Of a DNA stretch of 14,177 nt, positions 5,721 through 12,151 are shown in pieces. Under the pieces are notes generated by a model. The model searched no databases and was not told where the DNA came from. It saw only the letters and a list, made by a program, of their open reading frames with translations. Where the stretch lies: contig CADBRC010000083.1 of NCBI GenBank assembly GCA_902796985.1, forward strand, positions 1 through 14,177, written 5' to 3'. The DNA is from an uncultured Spirochaetaceae bacterium (lineage in GTDB: Bacteria > Spirochaetota > Spirochaetia > Treponematales > Treponemataceae). Position 1 is the stretch's first letter, and every line of letters starts with the position of its first letter. The position numbers and the translations under genes are program-made.

Positions 5721-6731
5721 TTACAGGTTCAGGTCAACGACGCTCTCCCCCTCCACCAGACGGCCCGATACCTTTATCGACGTGGGAGAGAAGCTTTCCG
5801 GATACTCTATGCTGGACAGGAGCTGCATGACGAGCTGGCGGCCTATCTCGGGACTGTTCTGCTCCCAGGTCGCCAGACGGGGCGTAATTATCTTGGACAG
5901 GAAGATGCCGTCGTAGCCTGCTATGCTTATGTCCTTGCCCGGCGCAACACCGCTCTTGACGAGCGCGTCTATGCCGCCGAGCGCGGAGAAGTCGTCCGGA
6001 TAAATGATGCAGGTGGGCCTGTCGGGAAGCCCCAGCAAATCGAGCGTCGCCTGCTTGGTCGTCTCCGGCAGGTGGTAGGTAGCAGCGACTACATATTCTC
6101 TGGGAAGCTCCAGGCCATACTTCTTAAGCATGGAACGATACACGGACAACCTCATCCGCGTCACATCGGTCGGATCCCCGTGAACGAAGGCAATTTTTCT
6201 GTGCCCCTTCCCCAGAATGAATTCCATCAGGGAACGGAAGCCGTCGCTGTTGTCGCTCATCACCGAAGGATGCGCGTCCTTCAGGTTTCTGTCCAGCGTA
6301 CATATCGGAATACCGCTCTCCAGCAGTTCTTTTACATCCGCCCGGCGGAAAGAACAGTTCACTATTATGATGCCGTCACAGCCCCGGTACTTGGCCTGTG
6401 CAAGATAGTTGCGTTTGCCCACATTGCTCAGGAAGGTGATGTCGTAGCCCGCCTTGTTCGCGCTCTCGTTTATCGAATCGAAGATGCGGGCGAAATACTG
6501 GTGCTGGAGGCCTGATCCGGTTACATCCTCGAAGATGACCCCTATGTCGTATGAGCGGTTCGTGCGCAGGGCTATGGCAGCGGCGTTAGGGTGGTAGCCC
6601 AGCTCCATCGCCTTCTTATTCACTGCGTCTATCGTCTTCTGGCTTATCTCAGGACTGTTCTTCAGGGCCTTGCTGACGGTCGAGAACGAAACGTTGCAGG
6701 CTGTGGCGATGTCCTTCAATGTGACAGGCAT
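5721..6731 (-). CDS. LacI/GalR-family transcriptional regulator
   Basis: Sugar-responsive DNA-binding regulator, 336 residues, normal for the family. The start at 6729-6731 gives MPVTLKDIATACNVSFSTVS, the standard LacI helix-turn-helix at the very N-terminus, with AGGAGG about 9 nt upstream. An in-frame ATG at 6863 would add 44 residues unlike the family and would overlap the upstream gene. The HTH spans about residues 4-25, and the hinge helix NAAAIALRTNRS about 49-60 with the minor-groove leucine that inserts at a central CpG. The periplasmic-binding-protein-like core follows: IGVIFEDV, GCDGIIIVNCS, IPICTLDRN, KIAFVHGDP, PTCIIYPDDFSALGGIDAL and ISIAGYDGI. It lies immediately upstream of two sugar-binding-protein genes that carry identical palindromic operators, so it is the likely repressor of both. 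The inducer is unknown. Confidence 0.93.
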   Translation of the reverse strand: MPVTLKDIATACNVSFSTVSKALKNSPEISQKTIDAVNKKAMELGYHPNAAAIALRTNRSYDIGVIFEDVTGSGLQHQYFARIFDSINESANKAGYDITFLSNVGKRNYLAQAKYRGCDGIIIVNCSFRRADVKELLESGIPICTLDRNLKDAHPSVMSDNSDGFRSLMEFILGKGHRKIAFVHGDPTDVTRMRLSVYRSMLKKYGLELPREYVVAATYHLPETTKQATLDLLGLPDRPTCIIYPDDFSALGGIDALVKSGVAPGKDISIAGYDGIFLSKIITPRLATWEQNSPEIGRQLVMQLLSSIEYPESFSPTSIKVSGRLVEGESVVDLNL

Positions 6732-6755
6732 AAAAACACCCCTCCTTGTTATATT

Positions 6756-6784
6756 ACTATAAAACGAGAAGGGGATTTTTGCAA
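6756..6784 (-). promoter_or_regulatory. Promoter of the LacI-family gene
   Basis: On the minus strand, TTGCAA (6784-6779), a 17-bp spacer and TATAGT (6761-6756), each four or five of six matches to consensus. It lies about 25 bp before the ATG at 6731. It is weaker than the promoters of the two target genes, as expected for a regulator. Confidence 0.6.
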
Positions 6785-6802
6785 CGGAAATCTGACTTTT
6801 TA

Positions 6803-6816
6803 CGCAAACGTTTTCG
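6803..6816. promoter_or_regulatory. Possible LacI-type site upstream of the regulator's own promoter
   Basis: CGCAAACGTTTTCG pairs at 6 of 7 positions and shares the AACGTT core and outer C/G with the two operators (about 9 of 14 bases identical). It lies 18 bp upstream of the -35 box at 6779-6784. It may be a weaker autoregulatory site or a site for a different LacI-family protein such as a global sugar regulator. Confidence 0.4.
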
Positions 6817-6824
6817 GAAAACCA

Positions 6825-6846
6825 GCCCGGAAAGCTTTTCCCGGGC
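6825..6846 (-). terminator. Probable terminator of the CobW-family gene
   Basis: A GC-rich hairpin starts 9 bp after the stop codon at 6856. On the minus strand GCCCGG pairs with CCGGGC, extended by AA/TT pairs past one mismatch, with a short loop. It is followed by TGGTTTT, a poor T-run, so termination may be partial. Confidence 0.55.
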
Positions 6847-6855
6847 CAATTCTCC

Positions 6856-8049
6856 TTATGCAAGGCAGCCGTCCAGGGCCTTGGAGATAGCTTCCCGGTC
6901 CAGGTTCTGCCCGATGACGCAGAGCTTTATCATGCGGTCACCCACATTCTTATCCCACTCGTCGCGGATTTTGGGGTTCTCCCGGAGAATCTGCTCCCGT
7001 TCCGCCGGGGGAACGGCGGCAATCCACTGACCGGAATAGCCTGCCTGAATCTGTCTGCCGCTCGTCTCGAAGACCCAAGCCATATCCGGCTCGTCCGCAA
7101 ACCACATGAGTCCCTTGCAGCGGATGATGTTCTTGGGCCAACCGTCGCAGAACTTATCCAGCTTCTGCCTGTCGAAGGGTTTGCGGCGGTAATAAATCAT
7201 CGTACCGATTCCGTATTCATCCTCGCTCTCACCTTCATGCCGGTGCTCGTGGTGATGATGGTGTTCATGCCCTTCGTGCCCGTCATCATCGTCGTCATCG
7301 TCATCATGATGATGGTGCCCATGCTCCTCATGCTCATCATGGTCCTCGTCCTCGTCCTCCTCCAGCTTCTTGCACCAGCCCGCACTTGAGTAGACTGACT
7401 CGAAGTCGAAACTTCCGGTCGCGAGGATGTCACCCACGTCAGCATTGCCTTTGACGGTCTCGATAATCTTGACCCCAGGGTGAATCGCGTTGATGACCGC
7501 GCGGACCTTCTTGAACTCGTCCTCGGTCACAAGATCCTTTTTGTTTATCACCAGAGTCGAACAGAACTCAATCTGCTGCACGAGCAGGGACTCTATATCT
7601 TCCTCGTCCTTCTCTTTGAGGAGCGCATCGCCGGAAGCAAACTCATCGACCAGCCGCTTGGCATCGACCACGCCGACAACATTATCCAGCTTGCCGTTCT
7701 GAATCGTCTCCAGCTCTTGGGCAATCGGCATGGGTTCGCAGACCCCGCTCGCCTCAATCAGGATGTAGTCGTACTTGCCGCCCTTTATCAAGTTCTCTAT
7801 GTTCTGCGCCAGCTGGGTCTTGAGCGTACAGCAGATGCAGCCGTTGGTCAGGGGAACGATGCTGCTCGTGTCAGTAATTTTTGCCCCGTCCGCTATCAGC
7901 TTCGCGTCTACGTTGACCTCGCCTATGTCGTTCACTATAACGGCGACCTTGTAGCCCTGCTGGTTGTTCAGCACGTTGTTCAGGAGGGTCGTCTTGCCCG
8001 CCCCCAGATAGCCGCACAAAAGCGTCATCGGTGTAAGTTTCTTTGCCAT
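6856..8049 (-). CDS. COG0523 CobW-family GTPase, putative zinc/metal chaperone with His/Asp-rich insert
   Basis: G3E-family GTPase, 397 residues from the ATG at 8047-8049, which has GGGGAGG nine bases upstream. An in-frame ATG at 8115 would add 22 non-family residues. Motifs in order: Walker A GYLGAGKT (13-20), VNDIGEVNVD (39-48), the CxCC metal site NGCICC (69-74), LIEASGVCEP (97-106), the guanine-specificity motif NKKD (169-172), and a CobW C-terminal domain (about 280-397, with CKGLMWFADEP). Between them, about residues 230-278, lies an insert of some sixteen histidines plus a run of eight aspartates, a metal-binding stretch typical of zinc-related members of the family (YciC/ZigA/ZNG1). 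The family uses GTP hydrolysis to deliver metal ions to client proteins in the cytoplasm. Zinc is the likeliest ion, but no Zur box is recognisable and no zinc gene is adjacent, so nickel or cobalt cannot be excluded. It is probably transcribed alone. Confidence 0.92.
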   Translation of the reverse strand: MAKKLTPMTLLCGYLGAGKTTLLNNVLNNQQGYKVAVIVNDIGEVNVDAKLIADGAKITDTSSIVPLTNGCICCTLKTQLAQNIENLIKGGKYDYILIEASGVCEPMPIAQELETIQNGKLDNVVGVVDAKRLVDEFASGDALLKEKDEEDIESLLVQQIEFCSTLVINKKDLVTEDEFKKVRAVINAIHPGVKIIETVKGNADVGDILATGSFDFESVYSSAGWCKKLEEDEDEDHDEHEEHGHHHHDDDDDDDDGHEGHEHHHHHEHRHEGESEDEYGIGTMIYYRRKPFDRQKLDKFCDGWPKNIIRCKGLMWFADEPDMAWVFETSGRQIQAGYSGQWIAAVPPAEREQILRENPKIRDEWDKNVGDRMIKLCVIGQNLDREAISKALDGCLA

Positions 8050-8064
8050 GATATTAAACCTCCC

Positions 8065-8077
8065 CACTAATATAGTG
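8065..8077. promoter_or_regulatory. Inverted repeat over the likely -10 box of the CobW-family gene
   Basis: CACTAATATAGTG (5-bp arms, 3-base centre) contains TATATT (8074-8069 on the minus strand), a plausible -10 box about 20 bp before the start codon. No good -35 box stands out; TTCCCT lies 18 bp upstream at 8097-8092. The position fits a metal-responsive repressor site, but the sequence does not match a Zur or Fur box I recognise. Confidence 0.4.
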
Positions 8078-8195
8078 AATTTCGGGCGCAAAAGGGAAGC
8101 CCCCGACGCTGCCATGACAAGTTCCCCCTCATAAGAGCTTTCTTATCTTTCTCTTAGAAAGGTTTCATGAACGCCGCCCCCCGATGCGCTATAGT

Positions 8196-8445
8196 TGGTA
8201 TCGTAAGGTTCAGGTGAACCGACAGGAGCAGGGCTGACCGTACATGGCCCTGCTCCGTGTACCGCCGAAAAAGGAGCATCGGGGCAGAAGGGATGGAGAC
8301 CCTTCTGCCCCCCCCCTCAAAAAAGGGCTACTCAGGATATGGCGTTTACCACCGCCAAGGAAAGGAAAGGCTGTTAGCATCTTAGCCTTGAGAACAGCCT
8401 GGCACGAAGCTGGAATCGGAGACTCCGGCTTCGTGCCTTTTTTTT
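8196..8445 (+). ncRNA. Candidate structured non-coding RNA, plus strand
   Basis: This fills most of a 403-bp gap between minus-strand genes and holds five stem-loops followed by a plus-strand terminator. In order: GGTTC/GAACC (8207-8220); GGAGCAGGGC/GCCCTGCTCC (8225-8256, 10-bp perfect, 12-base loop); a 12-bp perfect stem from GGGGCAGAAGGG (8281-8311, 7-base loop); TGGCG/CGCCA (8340-8357); AGGCTGTT/AACAGCCT (8368-8400); and the terminator at 8401-8445. GGTA (8197-8200) can pair with TACC (8260-8263), enclosing the first two hairpins in a three-way junction. TATAGT at 8190-8195 is a possible -10 box, but the -35 region is weak (ATGAAC, 8167-8172). No protein frame in the stretch looks coding. 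I compared it by eye with tmRNA, RNase P RNA, SRP RNA, 6S RNA, T-boxes and common riboswitches and recognised none. It may instead be a repeat family or a cis-acting element. Confidence 0.5.
8401..8445 (+). terminator. Strong plus-strand rho-independent terminator
   Basis: A perfect 10-bp stem GGCACGAAGC/GCTTCGTGCC (8401-8410 with 8428-8437), extended by four more pairs including one G-U, has a 9-base loop and is followed at once by T8 (8438-8445). No T-run follows on the minus strand, so it ends a plus-strand transcript. It starts only 8 bp from the 3' end of the minus-strand gene ending at 8453. Confidence 0.85.
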
Positions 8446-8452
8446 CGGTACC

Positions 8453-9706
8453 CTAGCCCCACTGTTTGTCCAGCCAGACCAACCGGGCACGAAGATATCC
8501 TACCATGTAATCAACCTCGTCCTGATAACTCTTCCTGCTCCTCCAGCCTGTCGGATTGGGCCACTGTCTGTGTCCGAAACTCTTCCATGCCCTGTCATTC
8601 AGCACGGCAGCATCCCTGAGCGCGTCCGCCCAGTCCTGTATGCCGTCAATCGACCCGCTGATTTCATCCCGGGTCTCCCGCCAGCGGCTCCTCAAGGCCG
8701 CCATGAAAACCTCATCCGTCAGAAGATGCTCATACCAGAAGCCCTGTGCAGTTATGTAACCGTCCGTCTCACTGCAGCCTGCCGCATCGGTGTTACCGGC
8801 GGACAGGTCGAAGTCCCAGACTGGCCCCATGAAGAACTTGTCCTTCGGCTTGTCGTAGTAGATGAAGCAGGAAGCCTGGAAGCGTGAGTCATGGTTCTTC
8901 GTCAGCTCGTTAATCAGATACCAGTCCACGAGGGAGTCCAGATCAAAGTATTGCGTCCAGCTTCCGCCGTCATCATTCTCACCGAAGAGGTACTTCTCCC
9001 GCTCGTTCACAAAATCCTTCAGCGCGAAGAACTCATCCCAGCTCAGCTCCACTCCGTCCGTATCTACAATATTGAACAAGGCCCCGTGCTCGCTCGTGAA
9101 GCTCAGCCGCTCGCTTTTGTGCTCATCAATCTTGAACAGGACGCTGCCGTCTGCCGGATTTATGCCGACCCGCTCCGGCAGGATTTCCACCTTCTCCTGC
9201 AAGCCGTACAGGCCCGCATACTTGCCGTTCAGTATGAGGGTTACGAACCGTTGCCGGGGTGTCCAGGCGAAGCGGTCCCAAATATGGTGAGCAAGGTAAA
9301 AAGCGAACTCATCACGAAGGAAACTCTTATCGGTCGCACTGGCTTTCAGCACCCAGCGCCTTGCCCTGCCCAAACCGAGCAAGGCCTCATCATCATCCAA
9401 TTTCAGCAGGTAGGGCTTTTTGTTAGTGTCTATCGTGTTCCACGTAGAGTTGCCCCTGCCACGGATCCTGCAGCCGCCCCCCCAGTGCTGGTCCCCGTAG
9501 TCCAGAGAGTAAACTGCGTCCAGGTACTTTTCCTTGGAACTGATTTTCTTACCATACGTATTGACGTTCAGGACGGGCAGCCCCAGTCCCTCGTATTCCT
9601 CCTGCCTGACGCTTGAATAAAAAGCCGCAAAGGCAAAGAACGCGGAACTTGCCAGAAGGAAAGCGACCAGTACAAGCCCGGCAGGGCCGTGGCGGCGGAT
9701 TTTCAT
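8453..9706 (-). CDS. CotH-kinase-domain protein, membrane-anchored
   Basis: Protein of 417 residues with a CotH kinase domain, a distant relative of protein kinases named for the Bacillus spore-coat kinase but widespread in non-sporulating bacteria on secreted or surface proteins. The N-terminus has a positively charged start and a hydrophobic segment at about residues 9-31, a signal anchor or uncleaved signal, so the domain should lie in the periplasm or at the cell surface. Family blocks: CRIRGRGNSTW (79-89), KKPYLLKL (96-103), WVLKASATDKSFLRDEFA (118-135), LILNGKYAGLYGLQEKVE (157-173), KIDEH (192-196), VDWYLINELTKNHD (260-273) and the metal-binding FFMGPVWDFDLSAGN (291-305) with Asp298 and Asp300. 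Its ATG overlaps the upstream stop codon as ATGA, so translation is probably coupled. It is the last gene of a four-gene operon. The substrate is unknown. Confidence 0.9.
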   Translation of the reverse strand: MKIRRHGPAGLVLVAFLLASSAFFAFAAFYSSVRQEEYEGLGLPVLNVNTYGKKISSKEKYLDAVYSLDYGDQHWGGGCRIRGRGNSTWNTIDTNKKPYLLKLDDDEALLGLGRARRWVLKASATDKSFLRDEFAFYLAHHIWDRFAWTPRQRFVTLILNGKYAGLYGLQEKVEILPERVGINPADGSVLFKIDEHKSERLSFTSEHGALFNIVDTDGVELSWDEFFALKDFVNEREKYLFGENDDGGSWTQYFDLDSLVDWYLINELTKNHDSRFQASCFIYYDKPKDKFFMGPVWDFDLSAGNTDAAGCSETDGYITAQGFWYEHLLTDEVFMAALRSRWRETRDEISGSIDGIQDWADALRDAAVLNDRAWKSFGHRQWPNPTGWRSRKSYQDEVDYMVGYLRARLVWLDKQWG

Positions 9707-10266
9707 TCAGCCTCGTATTCTGCTGTCGTCATAAGCAGGCAGTGCAGAGGGGACAGGCCGCTGAGCACCAGCTCGGCCGCCGCCTCTTTCTCTCTGGTGA
9801 ATCCCGGGCATGCGTCAGTCAGGTACACCAGCTTGCAGCCCAGGTCTATCAGGTCTATCGCAGTAAAAAGCACACAGCACTCAGCGACCACTCCGGTAAT
9901 GACGACCCTGCCCGCGTGCAAAGCCGCATCCCTCAGGGCGGGGATACTCATCGAGGAATAGACGCTTTTGCTGTAGACCGGATATCTTTCCGCGAGAGGC
10001 TGGATATCCGGAAGCAGCTCGTTCATCCAGTCATTGGAGTTTATGTCGGCGTACTGCACATTGTAGTCCGCCCATGTCCCGTGAGGATCCTCCGGGGGCA
10101 TGAACTTTGTTACGGCAATCCGTATATCCTTACCACATCCTTCGGCCTTATCGCACAGGCCCGCAATCCGCCGGGCCGCAGCTTCCGTATCCAAGCACGC
10201 CCAGGGCTGCCCTGCGGTATAGACATTCTGCATGTCAGTGATAAGAATCAGGTCTCCGTCCTTCAT
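9703..10266 (-). CDS. Isochorismatase-like cysteine hydrolase (nicotinamidase-related)
   Basis: Small cytoplasmic alpha/beta hydrolase of 187 residues, typical for the family. The catalytic triad is visible: Asp11 in LILITDMQN, Lys100 in YPVYSKSVYS and the nucleophile Cys131 in ITGVVAECCVLFTAID, with the expected cis-peptide position (Val127-Ala128) just before it; Cys130 is an extra neighbouring cysteine. FMPPEDPHGTWADY (55-68) corresponds to the metal or substrate loop of nicotinamidases, but the usual nicotinamidase metal triad (DxHxxxH) is not present, so nicotinamidase activity is doubtful. The start overlaps the upstream gene's stop codon by 4 bp (ATGA) and its own stop overlaps the next start in the same way, so it is firmly inside the operon. 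The true substrate, some amide or ester, cannot be named. Confidence 0.87.
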   Translation of the reverse strand: MKDGDLILITDMQNVYTAGQPWACLDTEAAARRIAGLCDKAEGCGKDIRIAVTKFMPPEDPHGTWADYNVQYADINSNDWMNELLPDIQPLAERYPVYSKSVYSSMSIPALRDAALHAGRVVITGVVAECCVLFTAIDLIDLGCKLVYLTDACPGFTREKEAAAELVLSGLSPLHCLLMTTAEYEAE

Positions 10267-12149
10267 ACGGCCTCATCCCCCGCCGCATCAGCCTTGCGTA
10301 TCATGCTGGTCTCCCAGCGGAGCAGGCTCCTTTCGGCGGAAGGCTCGTCTCCTTTCACGTCGCACATAATGCGGAAAACCGGTTCCGTGCCGCTCGGACG
10401 CATCCAGATGAAAGCCCTGGTCCTGCCGTCAGCATCCAGGAAGCGGATTTTAAGCCCTCCATTGCCGTTATTCCAGTCAGAGACATTCTTCTTCTCATTG
10501 CTGCCGTTGGTCGTATCCGCCTCATAGGAAACAAAGCCGTAGATGGCCTCAAGCTCATCTTTCTTGGCCTGCCACTCCTCCAGGAAGATTGTCTTGAAGC
10601 GTTCCTTAAGAAGGCCCTTATCCAGGGTTTTGACCTGCAGGATGGCACGGTTTTCGCTGACCCCGGTCGTCGTGTAGACAGGAAGGGTCTCAAGCACGTC
10701 GGAGAGGGTAAAGTCATCCTTATAGCGGAACTCCTGTCCTGACTTCTCGCACCATATATGGAAAAGACCTTTCTTTATCTTTCCGTCCGCCCCCGTCCTG
10801 TCACGAATGGCGAGCAGTTTGACTATGGCGAACAACGTGGCGAGCGGGTCGCGAACCCTGGAAGGGTGAGTGATGTTACCGCCGTTGCTGCCCTCGCCCA
10901 GAATCCTGACATTATAGCCTTCGCTCCGCTTCTTCTGTGCCAGCTGGACAACATTAGCCTCGCCGACTTCGGCACGGAACAAATCAGTGCCGAGCTTAGA
11001 GCAAATTTCATCGACCCGCATGGAGGTAGGACCGTTCACGGCGACCGCAGTCGGCCCGATTATGGCAGGCAGTCCGCTTTGCGCCAGAATCCTGTTATAA
11101 AGCCCCCTTCCTCCGATGTTCTCAGCTTTCCAGATGGAAAACACACTTTCCGCCATGACACAGAGGGCGAAGACTTCCTGCGCCGGCAAGGGGCGGGCGG
11201 CTTTCTCGACCTTGTCCTCCCCAGCCTTATCATCCCAGAAAACGATGTTTCCCCGGTCGCCGTCGCAGTCCGGCATGTACCCCAGAAGGACAGAAGCATC
11301 CCCGGCATCCTGCATCTTCTGCATTCGTTCGGCGCAGTGAACCAAGTTTTCCGGCTCCGGGATAATCGCATGAGCAATCTGGCCCGGCTGATCATTGAAT
11401 GCTTCCAGCTTTATGCCGAAGGACTCAATCAGCTGCCTGTCCACCGAAAGTGTCCGTGCAGAACCGTTCATGTCCGCGACGACCGTCAGGGGACTGGCTT
11501 TTACGGATTCCCGTATGACAGAGAAAATTTTTTCCTGCTCGTCAGGCCTGGAAGTACCGGTGATAACCTCCCGGATGAAGGCGTCGTATTCCGACAAGGC
11601 CTCGTTCTTGTAATGGGCTGACTTGGCATAGGGGTTGTCAAGGTTCTCGTCATGCACGTTGGAAAGAATTTCCCATGCGTGCGCCTCACTCGTAAGAATG
11701 CCGCACTTCTTTTCGAACATCTCGATGAGACGCTTGCTCTCACTGGCGGGAAGCACCCCCCCGTCCGACATACCGAACTTAATCCCGTTGTGCCCGATGG
11801 GATTATGGCTCGCAGAAATGTATATGAAAGCATCAGCTCTCTTTGCGTACGCCATGATTTCCGGGGCCGCAGTAACACCGACATAGTGGACGGAAACGCC
11901 GGAATAAAGGAGGGCCTTGACCAGATCCTTGGCTATCTCCTCGCCGGTCGGCCGTGTGTCACGTCCCACGATGACGACAGGATTTCTAGAAGGCCTCTTC
12001 TCTAGCAAGAATTCCGAAAAAGTCTCCCCTATCAGTGTCGAAATAAGGGTATTGGCCTTGCCGATGGATGACGTGCTGTCTTCAGCATCGCCGCTCTCAG
12101 CAAAGATTTTTCGCCAGCCGGAGGCTGACAGAATCATATTATGATGCAT
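10263..12149 (-). CDS. Phosphoglucomutase/phosphomannomutase-family alpha-D-phosphohexomutase
   Basis: Cytoplasmic enzyme moving phosphate between C1 and C6 of a hexose phosphate through a phosphoserine and a bisphosphate intermediate, linking glycolysis to polysaccharide or glycan precursors. It has 628 residues, longer than the common bacterial enzymes of about 450-580, with extra segments around residues 300-325 and 540-570. All four domain signatures are present: an N-terminal SGWRKIF in place of the common TSGxR, the catalytic loop YISASHNPIGHNG with Ser114, the Mg-binding loop DCDGDR (294-299), the sugar-specificity loop GEGSNGGN (418-425) and the phosphate-binding loop RPSGTEP (584-590). 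The ATG at 12147-12149 has AAGGA about 7 bases upstream; a second ATG four codons later is possible. It starts 2 bp after the Sel1-repeat gene and overlaps the next gene by 4 bp. Glucose versus mannose or glucosamine preference is not decidable by eye. Confidence 0.92.
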   Translation of the reverse strand: MHHNMILSASGWRKIFAESGDAEDSTSSIGKANTLISTLIGETFSEFLLEKRPSRNPVVIVGRDTRPTGEEIAKDLVKALLYSGVSVHYVGVTAAPEIMAYAKRADAFIYISASHNPIGHNGIKFGMSDGGVLPASESKRLIEMFEKKCGILTSEAHAWEILSNVHDENLDNPYAKSAHYKNEALSEYDAFIREVITGTSRPDEQEKIFSVIRESVKASPLTVVADMNGSARTLSVDRQLIESFGIKLEAFNDQPGQIAHAIIPEPENLVHCAERMQKMQDAGDASVLLGYMPDCDGDRGNIVFWDDKAGEDKVEKAARPLPAQEVFALCVMAESVFSIWKAENIGGRGLYNRILAQSGLPAIIGPTAVAVNGPTSMRVDEICSKLGTDLFRAEVGEANVVQLAQKKRSEGYNVRILGEGSNGGNITHPSRVRDPLATLFAIVKLLAIRDRTGADGKIKKGLFHIWCEKSGQEFRYKDDFTLSDVLETLPVYTTTGVSENRAILQVKTLDKGLLKERFKTIFLEEWQAKKDELEAIYGFVSYEADTTNGSNEKKNVSDWNNGNGGLKIRFLDADGRTRAFIWMRPSGTEPVFRIMCDVKGDEPSAERSLLRWETSMIRKADAAGDEAV

Positions 12150-12151
12150 AC

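Noticed and set aside
5646..6515. A 289-codon open plus-strand frame across the LacI-family gene
   Set aside because: It is antisense to a clear LacI-family protein, begins inside the divergent promoter region, and has no recognisable domain.
6732..6863. An upstream start extending the LacI-family protein by 44 residues
   Set aside because: It would cover the gene's own promoter and overlap the upstream CobW gene; LacI proteins begin directly with the helix-turn-helix.
7240..7340. The repetitive cat/atc-rich stretch as a tandem repeat or CRISPR-like array
   Set aside because: It is low-complexity coding sequence for the His/Asp-rich insert of the CobW-family protein, with no regular unit length.
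8196..8445. Reading the structured gap as tracrRNA, tmRNA, a T-box or a glycine/cobalamin riboswitch
   Set aside because: No CRISPR array or cas gene is present, and none of the diagnostic motifs (tmRNA ends, T-box sequence, B12 box, glycine core) is found. Its plus-strand terminator also points away from any gene it could control in cis.
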